A stretch of 59,581 bases of DNA, from contig JAULBX010025531.1 of assembly GCA_032358255.1 (NCBI GenBank), positions 1-59,581 of the forward strand, given 5' to 3'. The notes beneath the pieces were generated by a model. That model saw nothing but the letters and a program-made list of their open reading frames with translations. It was not told where the DNA came from and did no database searches. Positions 35,521-54,411 of this stretch are shown one piece after another (position 1 is the first letter of the stretch; each line of letters opens with the position of its first letter). Origin of the DNA: Heterotrichella gracilis. Taxonomy: Eukaryota; Sar; Xanthophyceae; Tribonematales; Xanthonemataceae. Position numbers and translations under genes: made by a program.

Positions 35521-35581
35521 CCCTGGACCCCACCCTAAACCCTAACATAGGTTATTACATTATGACTCGCACCCTGTGCAG

Positions 35582-37937
35582 TGCACGAGCCGCGCTATGT
35601 GCGCCTGTTCCGTGACATCCTGTCTTCCACCCCGCCAGACAGCGACCCAAAATTCCTGCACGTGATGAGCGCAAGGGGCCCCAAGGGGGGAATGCTGCAG
35701 GATACGGTGGAGGGGATGGCGCGCATAGGGTAAGGGACCAGAACCCTGCCTTGGACAATGCACGTTAAGTGCATTGGCCGTATCACCGTGCATGCGTGGT
35801 CGTAGTGTGGGCACACACACAGCTTGCATGGTCTGCTGAATCGCACCCCACTTGGCTCCCCAGGTGCGTTGCCACCGTGAAGAAGGTGCAGCACTTCCCA
35901 GGGGAGGTGCTGGAGGTGGAGTACGAGGGGAGGAGGAGGTTCAGGGTGGTGGATGCAGGCGCGGCGCAGGGGCAACCCTACCTGGTGCGCTAAGGGTGTA
36001 GGGGTGTGGGGTTCATGGTGGTGGATGTTGGCGGGGGATAGGGTCCTTGCAGGGGAAGCCGTACCTGTTGGGATGCCGTGGAGACCCATATACCCTTGAA
36101 AATGTGAAGTGTAGTTCTGCTTGCTCTACTCTACCGAGGCCAGCTCACATGGCACAGCTCACATGGTCCACATGGTGTATATTACACATGCAAGATTGTG
36201 CTTTATTGTTAGTTCTCCTGTGTCTCCAATCTCTGTTCAGGATTGACGCCCCCCAGTGCTGTCGCTTGCTGTGGTTCAACCCCTGCTGGCCCCCCCGCAT
36301 TCCCACTCTCCTTGTGGCGGGCTCTAATCACCATTATGTCATTTTATGGGTATTGCTGCCTCCCTTGCAGACCTGCCTGGGTGAGTGGTACGATGACAGC
36401 CAATCGGTGCGCGTGGATGATCTGGAGCGCCAGGTGTACTCATCACTCAAGCGCCTGCTGCAGCTCACACAGGCGCTGAGTGGGGGCAGGGGGCAGGTGC
36501 CCTGGCTGCCGGCAGCAGTGCAAAAGTGAGCGAACAGGGGGAGGGAGGGGATGTTGGACAGCGGGGGGAGGGCACTCGTCTTGACGTGTCAACTATCAGA
36601 GCTTGCATGGCCCTTATGGCTCGCTGCCAGTTTCTGCTGGAGGATTTTGCCCAATGTTGTGGATGGGCCTTGTGTTGCAAAGCACGTGACACCATCAGCA
36701 AGTATATCATTACAGGAGCCATCACTGACGGCATCAGAGGGAAATCATGCATTGGGGTTCTGTGCTGCTCTTGCATGCATATCTAGGAGTGTCAGTAATC
36801 TGCAGGAATACCAAACCGCTGCAGGCTTATCATAATGTTCGTACCCACACACCAAACCTCTCCCCCCCCCTCAACCCCTCCTTCTCCCTCCCCTTTCCAG
36901 GCACGCCCCTCCCCCCCCTGCCGCCCCCTCGCTGGCGGACTCCCTGAGTGCAAGCGGGCTGAGAGCGGGCCACGACATATCCACCTGGCGGCGCGCGGGG
37001 AGTGTGTATGGGGGCCAGGAGGGGAGGGGGCCGCAGGGGGCGGGTGACCCGTACCAGGTAGGGGCAGTGGACTGGAAGGCAATGCCTTGATCTTGGCTAC
37101 CTCTAGGGTCAGAGTTTAAGATTTAGGGTTGTATACCCATGCTTGTATAACCCAGCGCGCCTGTTCCATGACTGGGAGAGTGACTTTTACCGCCCGATTT
37201 TTTATTAATATTGTATTGAGGTCATCGCCATCAGCATCGGCATGGGCAGCAGCACAGGAAGGAATGCTTGAAAATGTCACCCCCTTTGACTGGTCATAAA
37301 TTGTGGCCATTGGGGCGCCATCCTGATCGCCCATCATCCTCTCGCCTGGCGCAGGTTGCGAGCGAGGCTGTTGGCAAGTCTCAGCGCCAGGAGCTGTTTT
37401 CCTTTGCCGCTGCCGCCATGGTGGATCTGCCGCCCGCACACAGGCTGGCACTCATGCAGTGCAGGGAGACGGGGGAGAGGCTGGAGGTGAGGGACAGGGG
37501 TGTAGGGTGTAGGGTATGCGGCATGAGCACAACTTGCTTGCTCTGTTGGTTGGTTGTTTAGCCCAATGGAAGTTACCTGCTTTGTAATCAGGCTAGAGTA
37601 TATTTTTTTGAGTTCAAGTGCATTTGTTGACAGTGTAGGTCAAACTGACCTAGCGTGCCACATATGGTCAAATATGCGACCAGAGTCTGATCAGGCCTAG
37701 TATATGCTGATGTATTCTGACGGACCCTTTGCACGGAGTATTGTGTTGCAAACAGCCCACAGCTACATGCTGTGTCCTCACTACATGTTCCATGTGTCTA
37801 CCCCCTGCACACCCCTCACCATGGCACGCATGACCCCCTTCCACCCATTCCTGCAGTTTGTCCAGTCTGCTGTTGGACCCTACATCAGGGAACTGGAGGC
37901 AAAGCTGGCGCTGAAGAGGGCTGTGGGCACAAGCTAG
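35582..37937 (+). CDS. LON substrate-binding (LON N-terminal) domain protein, 5' end unresolved
   Basis: Exons found: 35582-35729, 35864-35984, 36371-36525, 36901-37057, 37355-37486, 37857-37937 (stop TAG); about 264 residues, phases consistent. HEPRYVRLFRDIL matches the conserved HIFEPRYRxMxxDxL of LON domains. GMARIGCVATVKKVQHFPGE and VEYEGRRRFRVV are the following beta strands, and GEWYDDSQSVRVDD matches the usual VExxxD region. After a low-complexity Pro/Gly linker come SFAAAAMVDLPPAHRLALMQ and the helical end. No protease or AAA module is present, so it is an accessory LON-domain protein, as seen in plant plastids and in cereblon relatives. The exon with the first strands was not found. 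Reading through 35985 gives a stop at once, which supports the donor there. Confidence 0.75.
36014..36072 (+). repeat. Downstream echo of LON-gene exon 35864-35984
   Basis: TGGTGGTGGATGTTGGCGGG and TGCAGGGGAAGCCGTACCTG repeat GGTGGTGGATGCAGGCGCGG and CGCAGGGGCAACCCTACCTG at the end of the exon, about 65-75 bp on, including the CTG|GT donor position. Confidence 0.8.
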
Positions 37938-40010
37938 GGAGGGGGCTGTTGCGCACCACCTGGAGGGGGGCGGGGGCCTATAGATGCCATGTGGCACACG
38001 TCCTTCAGTACCTCCCAATGCATGTGGTGATGCAGGTTGTCCTGGTGATCATGATGAGGCCATCACCATCACCAGGGCACTGCCGCCATCATCAGTTGCA
38101 AATTTCATGGAAGCCCGTTTGTTGACAAAAGAGGGCAGTTGGACTGGTCAGCTAGGGCAGCTGTTGTATATAAAGTGTGAGGGGGGAAATGTCCATACAG
38201 TAACTGTACATTATGTTTTTCAGTGCTTTTGTAGTGCCGCCGTGTGTGAGGACGTTTTGTTTCTTTAAAGAATTCCTTTACCTGGCATGGCATGTGGTGC
38301 GCTGTGCTGCCTAGCAAGGTCACAAACCACTACCATGCGCACTGCCACCACCACCACCCATGGCACCACCACCAATAATTGGCAGCCAAATATTGAATTT
38401 CTTTAAAGGGTCTGTGGTGTGTGTGCGCGTTGACAGGCGGAGTTGTTTGTACACGTTGAAGGGACACTGACAGAATTCTCAGTTGGGTGCGGGGGTGATG
38501 CCCGGGGTGTGATGGTGGCGATGGGGCAACCAAAACGGCTCCTTGAGCAACGAGCAAAGCTTGCAAGTTTTGGGTGATTTGCAAAAGTGCTGGAATGTCA
38601 CTCCTTCGTTGGGTGCTTTCTGTTTTAAATGCCAACCTTTGAAACTTCCACTAGTGGACAATGCGTGCATCAGTGGTGTTGCCATGCGAGGTGTACTGGC
38701 CTGAAGGGCGTGTGAGAGGTTGCCGAAACGCAGCATGCCCACTTTGAATATTAGAAACAGATACGCATGCACGTGCATTGGGCCGATGGTGTTGGTACTG
38801 CAATCCATGCATAAGGTGGACCAGCGAAGCGGCAGATGCATGCATGCACCCAGCCAAGCTTGCAACCAAGCCTGCGAGAGCTCCTTGTATGTTGATGGGC
38901 ATCAAAAGCTCATATCCTATGTGCTGCTGGGTACTACCACCTTCCAAGGGTCCTTCTGTCAGGCGTGGCTATCGTGGGCCACGGCACCAACCCTCCTGAC
39001 ATGGCAGGCCTTGTCTCGCATGCCGAGCAGGAAGGTGTTGGAAACGCTGCACCCACCTGGGGCGATATCTTTCTGGCCACTTGGTCCATCCTCATGCACT
39101 CACCCTCCAGCAGGAGGTCGTTGGTTGTGCTGTTTTGTGGCTGCACTATTAGCATCCCCCTTCTTGCCCCCCAAGTCAGCACGGCGTCAGACAGCTTTGA
39201 CTGCACACATATATAGGCTGTTGACCAGCAACACGAGCAACTTTGTTTGTTTGCGTGAACGTTGCAACCTTCCATCAATACTCCGGTCTTGGTGCAATCC
39301 GCTTTCAAACAGCTATCACATTGCCTATTCCTCCAAGTTGCGCTGCAGCAAGCTTATAATCGCGGCTTAACTAAGCCGCGATTGCCGAGGGGAACCCCCT
39401 TTTGGAGGATGGACAGCCGAAGGCCTGCTTCTGTCCTCCAAGCGCTTTGCAAAGGTGAGTGCAAGCGTGTGTTATACCTGATTTGCGTGTGCAACGTCGG
39501 TGCGTCGCCACACGGGCGAGGGTTGTGGTTTGAATAGCAGTCCCTGCGGTGGGGGGCCTCGGTACCACCGGTGTGCGAAAGAGCCGCACAATGTCCCTCA
39601 TTCCAACGCTTTCTAGGCCACAATAGTGCTTTGTTATATGGCATCACGTATTCTGCGTTGATCGTGCGTCTGATCACGTTGATTGGTTGGTCATTTGCCT
39701 CTGACCACCATTCGCCGACCTGCTGATGGGTTTGAAACCACTTACAACCAAAAACCTTTGCACCCGCACTCTGGGAAAGCCGTGCTGACAGCACCAGGCT
39801 ACCAGTATTGTTTATTGACGTTTTCAGCGTTTCTTTTTTTCGTCTGCAGCTAGTCTCGTATAAGTCGGCCGTCCCACGATTCCCAATGCTGACGCCACAT
39901 GTTACATGCGTTGACCGTGCATAAAAACGAGTTTGCACCCTCACATGCACCCTTGTTTCACGCCTCTGCCCCGCACTATCTTGAACAATGTGTCTTTGTG
40001 TCTTTTTCAG
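37938..40010. other. Unresolved stretch of about 2 kb
   Basis: No protein family was recognised on either strand. The longest open frame is on the minus strand (39354-39950, 198 codons), rich in Arg, Ser and Thr without known motifs. Another minus-strand frame (38934-39308) has a plausible donor near 39057 but no homology I can name. A 12-bp perfect palindrome lies at 39358-39383. The left end is the LON-gene 3' UTR. Confidence 0.4.
39358..39383. repeat. Perfect 12-bp inverted repeat
   Basis: AATCGCGGCTTA, then AC, then TAAGCCGCGATT. It would form a strong short hairpin. It coincides with the end of the 198-codon minus-strand open frame. It could be a transcription terminator-like stem, a protein-binding palindrome, or the edge of an element. 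Confidence 0.9.
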
Positions 40011-42040
40011 GCGCCCGCGAAGCTTTTCTCAACGCATTTGCGTTCAAGGCCTCCCACCATGGTGCCCGACGTGTGAAGCTCCTCTCATCTCACCACCGCA
40101 CTGCGGGGCTTGGCCAGGGCTTCACCTGGGGCCGTTCGATGCCTGGCCAGTGCTTCTTCTGCGGGTACTCTGGTCACCTGGTGCAGCACCCCATCGTGCT
40201 CCCACCCATCGCACGAGTGGTACTGCGGCCCACCCCCGAAGCTGCGACCCAACCACGGTGCAGCGAGGCTGCAGCAGCTTCCACCCAAGCTTCAGCAGCA
40301 GTCTTGACCCCAGCCGTCCAGGAGGCCCAAGTTGCCACCTCTTCAAATGAGGTGCACCAGCAGAGGACGGCTGGCACCCAAGGTGTGTTTGGTCTCATTT
40401 GAGACCAGTGCATTGCACTTGTGCTGGTGTTTTCCCTGTGATGCCTAGCACCTTCAAAGGTTGAATTTACCCCGTGATTTACGTGCTGACAGCCACTGTT
40501 TCCACTGTGCAGGGTCCCCAGCCGAGCCAGTCGATGAGGGCGCACACAGGAAGGGTGCTGAGATGCTCTGCTTGGAAGCAGGGCACCAGCAGCTGAGGCC
40601 TCCTAGGAGCAGCACCGCAGGTGGGTTGCGCGCACATGCATGGGCGTACACACTAGTACTGGTCTCTTTACCTTTGTGCCTTGTGATACTTGTGACGTCT
40701 ATGGAGTGTCCCGGTAACAACCCTGATGCTTTCCTGACACCTGCTGGCTCTTTTGCAGGGTGGGGCATGCCAGTTGATGAGGGTGCGGAGCAGATCCATC
40801 TGGACGCACAGCAGGTGCAGCACCAGCAGCAGAGGAGGGCCTCAGAATGTAGGTTTTAGCGCACACACTTGGTTTTGTTGCCTGGTCAGAGGGCATTGTG
40901 ACGCCCAGTACCACCCACTGATGTGGTTCTAACTACTGCTGTGGTTGTGCAGGCTGCCGCAGGATGCGGATGCTCCTCACGAGGGATGTGCCGCCAGTGC
41001 CCCGGGTGTGCATCAGGAGGGAGGCCGAGCCAGTGGCGCAAGGTGCGCAGGAATGACAGGTCTCCTGTTTTGCTGCCACGACTCCTTGCCATCCTTATTT
41101 GCCCAATTTGCCAGCCAGTGTGTTTAGGGTTTTAGGGTTTTGCAGCCGCTGTGGCGCAGCAGTGCTTTTGTTGCTAGGTTTTTTGCCCTGCATGCACCAT
41201 TCCTTGCGCGGTGTTCTGATACCCTGTTTCACATCCTGTGCAGCCCCGGCTGGCCCCATTGTGGCCCTGTCCTGTGCAGTCCCGGCTGGCCCCATCGCTG
41301 CGCAGAGGCTCGCAGCGGCGGCCCTCTACACCTGGATTAAGAACCAGGAAGCGAGCTCCTGGGCAGCTGCCTTCAGCATCAACAACAAGCTCCCTTCCCT
41401 CATTGAGGATCTCTCACGCCAAGCGCAGCAGCACCCAGTCATGACCATCAGTGCCTGGGGGAAGGGCGTGCACATGGGACAGAGCGCGCAAAAGCGCATG
41501 AAGCTGGGCCCCATGGATGTGACATGGCTCAGGTAGGGGTAGTATTGGACAGGAGAGCAACTCCCTTGCATTTGCGTAACGCTGCTTCCTCAACCAACGC
41601 GCCTATTCAAATTGAGTTTGTGGAGTATTTTACTGGTTATACATATATATTTCTTTGGCATGCCGCAGGACGCTCTCATTCGGGCAACAGCTGGAGTCTG
41701 CGGTAATGCAGCGGGTGGTGCAGGGCAGCCTGCTGATGCAAGTGGCAGCACCAACCGCCGTCCCCTTCATCCACATGGCTCACATCAGGCAACTGGATGA
41801 GAAGATTGGCATGGCCGCCTATTGGGTGGTATGGCGCGTGCACGTGCAGGTAGTGGACAAAGTGGACGGAAAAGCCTTGCTCTTTGCTCACTCCTCTTTG
41901 CCTTGTGGCATCCTGCGTCAGCAACCAAGTGCAAATGGCATCCATGGTGGTGTTTGCTGATGGGCTGGTGCTGAGCATGCACATGGAGGTCTTCCACCGG
42001 GAAGATACCCTCTGGAGGTGCGAAACGTTCTGTGTAGCTT
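40011..42040 (+). pseudogene. Kinase-locus copy 1: N-terminal region plus degenerate kinase N-lobe
   Basis: Likely exons: 40011-40382, 40513-40620, 40759-40848, 40953-41042, 41244-41532, 41669-41849; phases agree through these. They encode a Ser/Ala/Pro-rich start with FFCGYSGH, two related PVDEGA segments, a PAGPIVA repeat, and a helical module (ASSWAAAFSINNKLPSLIED, LGPMDVTWLR). A kinase start follows, but the glycine loop reads IGMAAYWVVW where copy 2 has VGEGGYGVVW. The next exon, which should carry the ATP-binding Lys, is about 180 bp shorter than in copy 2, and the remaining FADGLVLSMHMEVF segment is in the wrong phase. So copy 1 cannot make a kinase. The exons before 41042 could still splice into copy 2, making one gene with an extra module. 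Confidence 0.6.
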
Positions 42041-42190
42041 GATGCCGCATGTGCACTGATTAATAGTACATTCATGCTATTATATAATCAGTTAAAGCTA
42101 ATCTTAGTTCGTCCAAAAATGGTTGATCTTGAATTTAAATCTCCCCACCCCAGCGCAGCCCCTGACAGTGCCGTGCATGTGTCTGTGCAG

Positions 42191-43882
42191 GATGCGGGTG
42201 CCCCTCAGGGTCCAAGGCGTGCCCCAGGCGTGCATCAGCAGGGAGGCAGCGCCAGTGGCGCAAGGTACGCAGGCCTGACCGGTCCCCTGTTCTCCTTGCC
42301 ATTCTGCTTGCCATTCGTTTTCTGCCTGCATGCCTGTTAAGGATTTAGGCTTTAGGGTTTTGCAGTGCCACAGCAGAGTTTCTGTTGCTGGGTGTTTTGC
42401 CCAGCATACACCATTCCTTGTGCGGTGTTCTGATCCCCTGTTTCACATCCTGTGCAGTCCCGGCTGGCCCCATTGTGGCCCCATCTTCTGAAGTCCCGAC
42501 TGGCCCTATTTTGGCCCCATCCATTGAAGTCCCGACTGGGCCCATTGTGGCCCCATCCTGTGAAGACCCGGCTGGCCCCATCGTTGCGCAGAGGCTCCCA
42601 GCTGCAGCCTTCTTTGCATGGCTCAAGAACCCTGAAGCCAGCCCCTGGGCGCCATCAACCATCACCGACAACATCCTCTCTCAGATCCCTGCCGTCATCG
42701 AGGAGCTCTCCCTCCAAGCCCACCATCACCCAGCCGTGCTCATCAATGCCCAGTGTCAGCGCATACAGAGGGTGGGGATGGGACCCACGGACGTGACCTG
42801 GCTCAGGTAGGGAGAGCATTGGACAGGAGAGCAATGCCCTTGTACCTGCTATCTTGACTTCCTGTGGCGCGTCTGTTGAAGGACAGGTTGCATTGTAGTG
42901 TACTGTTCATTTTCCGATTTCTAGTATGGCCCACAACTGGGTTGCGTAGTATGTAACTGTTTATTCACCTATTTGTTTGGCGTGCCGCAGGACGTCCTCA
43001 ATCGGGCTCCAGCTGGATATGGTGGTGATGCAGCGGGTGGTGCTGGGAAGCCTGCTTGTGCGACTGGCAGTACCAATCCCTTACATCTACATGTCAGACA
43101 TCGAGGAAATGCACGCCAAGGTTGGCGAGGGCGGCTACGGGGTTGTCTGGCATGTACAGGTATGAAAATATTGGATGGGAAAGCACTCAGTGCCTTCCCT
43201 TCTCTTTGCTCACTTCTCTTTGCCCAGTGGCAGCGTAACTAATTACTTGATGGATTCTCCCTCGTGCAGGTGGAGGGTTGGGACCATCCACTTGCCCTCA
43301 AGCCCTTCAAGGGCCCAAATGCAACGGGCAATCCAGCGGATGCGCTGCGCGAGGCCGTTTGTATGGCGATGTATGCCGGCTGCCACAACCTCATCCAACT
43401 GGAGGCCATCGCGGTGTCAGAGGATGGGCTGATGCTGGGCCTGGTCATGGAGCTGTTCCCGCTCTCGGGGGACAGGCTCTGGAGGTGCGACATGCCCTTG
43501 TTAGCCTGATGCTGCATGTGATTAAATCAGTCAACTCAATCAAATTTGTCCACAAATCATTGGGCAGTTGATTGTGAATTTGAAGCTCCCCACCCCTACC
43601 ACCCCTGCTCAGCCCCTGACAGTGCATATGCGTGTGCCTGTGCAGCGAGTGCTTGGAGCCTTTGCCCAAGGGACCTCTGCAGCGGTTGCAGAACATGGTG
43701 TATTTTGCGGGCTACCTGGGCACCGCTGTGGGGGAGATGCATGATGGGGGCATGGTCCACCTCGACCTCAAGCCAGCCAACGTTTTGTGGCGCATGAAGC
43801 AAGGCCGGCCCTCCCTGGTCATTTCTGATCTGGGCGGCGCAAGGCTGGTGGAAGACAATGGGATGGCGCAACTGTTCATGTA
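42191..43882 (+). CDS. Kinase-locus copy 2: protein kinase-like, C-lobe missing
   Basis: Likely exons: 42191-42264, 42458-42806, 42991-43159, 43270-43484, 43646-43882. The first exons parallel copy 1 (ACISREAAPVAQ, PAGPIVAP repeats, ASPWAPSTITDNILSQIPAV, MGPTDVTWLR). The kinase part keeps the glycine loop VGEGGYGVVW, the Lys in LALKPF, the helix-C Glu in REAVCMAMY, the hinge LVMELF, the catalytic loop HLDLKPANVLW and DLGG in place of DFG. The frame then meets ATG TAA at 43878-43883, at a strong GTAAGT donor. No activation segment, APE motif or C-lobe was found in the next kilobase. The protein may therefore end early, or the remaining exons may be lost or unrecognised. The true 5' end may be in copy 1. 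Confidence 0.65.
42458..42590 (+). repeat. Four 36-bp units coding for a 12-residue repeat
   Basis: Units read VPAGPIVAPSSE, VPTGPILAPSIE, VPTGPIVAPSCE and DPAGPIVAQRL. Copy 1 has only two units (41244-41310). Each unit starts where the acceptor CCTGTGCAG of the first unit lies; in the inner units of copy 2 the acceptor-like bases have become TCTGAAG, ATTGAAG and TGTGAAG. The repeat therefore appears to be a multiplied exon edge that became coding. Confidence 0.85.
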
Positions 43883-45090
43883 AGTTTAGCCATGCCCATG
43901 GATCTACATCGCCATGCCCTGTGCACGCTGCCTGCTTGTGCGCATGCATGGGCCTACGATGATGGCGCTTGCCTTGTGCCAATGCCTGAACTCTCCACCT
44001 CACCCACGGTCCACCTCCTGCAAGCATATTGCCTCCTCGCCCCTCCCTGCCAAGCCCCATGTCTGTGTGCCTCAGTATAATACAGATTTATTGTCTACAC
44101 AGTTTATGTTTATGATCGTATCATATGATGCAGACAACAGATGGGTGCGGTCACTATGCACCATTTGCATGTGGAGCACTACTGTTTTTGTTTTGTGGGG
44201 CATTTCAACTGTTCAATGGTTATGAGATGACCCAGCATAAAAGATTTTGATTGTACCAGCTGCGATTGGGCGTGTGGTGCACGCTTATGCAGCATGTAAA
44301 CATGATTTTTGAATAAACCATTCAAATGCCACAATCTGTGTATTGGCACTACATGACGGCGGCCGCTGCGTATGGAACCAAGTGCTGCTCGTAAGATGCT
44401 TGCAGGATTGGGGCAAAAATAGAGCCTCTGGCATCGCCAAAGGTCTGAATAAAGTAGCAGTACAATATGCATGGCCTCGCGTGGCAATAAAGCTAGACCG
44501 ACTGTCCACTCAAATTTGACTCCAGTGCCAGGGCAGTAACTGCGATACTCACAGCGCATGCATATGCCTCGCGTCAAGGAAATGGCACTTGTGATGGGAT
44601 GGGATGTGATAGTATGATGTGCCACCTGAGTGGGCTTCCCCGTGAGTGGTCCAGGTGGGGCTTCATAAGTGACCAAGGTTGGGGCTGAAAGCAAATGACC
44701 CTTGCAGACTAGACTCCGAAAGGCAGCAGGTCCTTTTAGGGTTCCTGTTAGGGTTTCATTCCTCTCGACCCTGAAACTGAGTTGTGCAGAAACGTTAGTT
44801 CCAGCAGCGCAACGGTGTCAAGAGGGTTTCGCAAGGAAGCTGACTTGCAAACCGTGCCGGCAAGCTAACCACCACAAGTAACCTGCCGTCACTTCCTAAG
44901 CAGCAGCAATCCACTGCATGTTATGCATGCAGCAAGCACATGCATGCACCCGCCGGGGATCGGATCACCCAACAGCTATTGCTCCTACCGCGCACGGTAG
45001 ACCCGTCACCACGTCTGCCAACTACACACGCATCGTCTCGACTTCAATCTCCACAGCACCTGGCGAACTGACGAGCCCAGGGCGCTGACC
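43883..45090. other. Spacer between kinase locus and NVL gene
   Basis: No kinase C-lobe or other domain was recognised on either strand. It contains ATGCATGC palindromes near 44924-44946 and should hold the NVL promoter at its right end. Confidence 0.45.
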
Positions 45091-53821
<8,731 letters not shown>

Positions 53822-54411
53822 GCCCCAGTTTTGGGTTCCTTGGTCAGGGCGTTCTTGGCAATTTTTTTTGCAGTCTCACATTTCCTCTGTCTTTTGTGGG
53901 GAATGGACTCCCTTGGGTGACTTTCCATAGGCCCCTGGGGCTATGCGCAGTTGTTATGCACCTCAGCATCGGTTTTCAATTCATTGGTTTGGTATTAGGG
54001 TGGGCTTTGAGAAGCACCTGCTTCTGCTGTCAAAACTTTGAAAGGCATTGAGAAGTTGAGTGAACTGCTCCCACTGAGTGTTGCCAGAAGCTGAGCTGGG
54101 TTCGGGTTTGACAGCCCATTGTAACAATAATATTCAAGTGGTCAGGGGGGGTAATGGGCCGGGTAAAAACGGGTCAGCAAGCTTGGAGACGGACAACAAA
54201 CGCAGGCGCAACAAAAGCACATGTTGACATCAAGCTTCTCGAGAAGCTGTACTAAAGTTCCAGACTTTAGAACCTTGCCTGCTCTGCGACCGGCATCTGA
54301 AAAACAGCTCGCATGCCGTTCGCCCCACTCCAGTCGTCCATAGAACAAGATGTTGTGGGCACTTGCTGAGTGACCGGTTTCTGGCTTTTCGCGACAATAT
54401 TCTGTGACGCA
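53822..54411. other. Spacer between NVL and the CFAP43-like gene
   Basis: Both genes are on the plus strand. It should contain the NVL terminator and the CFAP43-like promoter. No gene was recognised. Confidence 0.45.

Larger units (their letters stand above)
33593..35581. other. Spacer and unresolved 5' part of the LON-domain gene
   Basis: The ELO 3' UTR starts this stretch. The first exon or exons of the LON-domain gene must lie in its right part, because exon 35582 begins inside the LON domain, but I found no convincing start of the domain. A 168-codon open frame on the minus strand (34043-34549) resembles nothing known. Two echoes of exon 35582 lie at 35345-35404 and 35455-35520, beside a CCCTAAACCCTAAC patch (35534-35547). 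Confidence 0.4.

Noticed and set aside
36014-36072. Treating the second GGGGAAGCCGTACCTG stretch as a LON exon
   Set aside because: It repeats the preceding exon end, and including it would duplicate a beta strand and break phase with the next exon.
40150-40190. Zinc-knuckle-like FFCGYSGH in kinase-locus exon 1, as in a retroelement Gag
   Set aside because: The last Cys of a CCHC knuckle is missing and no reverse transcriptase, integrase or LTR is nearby.
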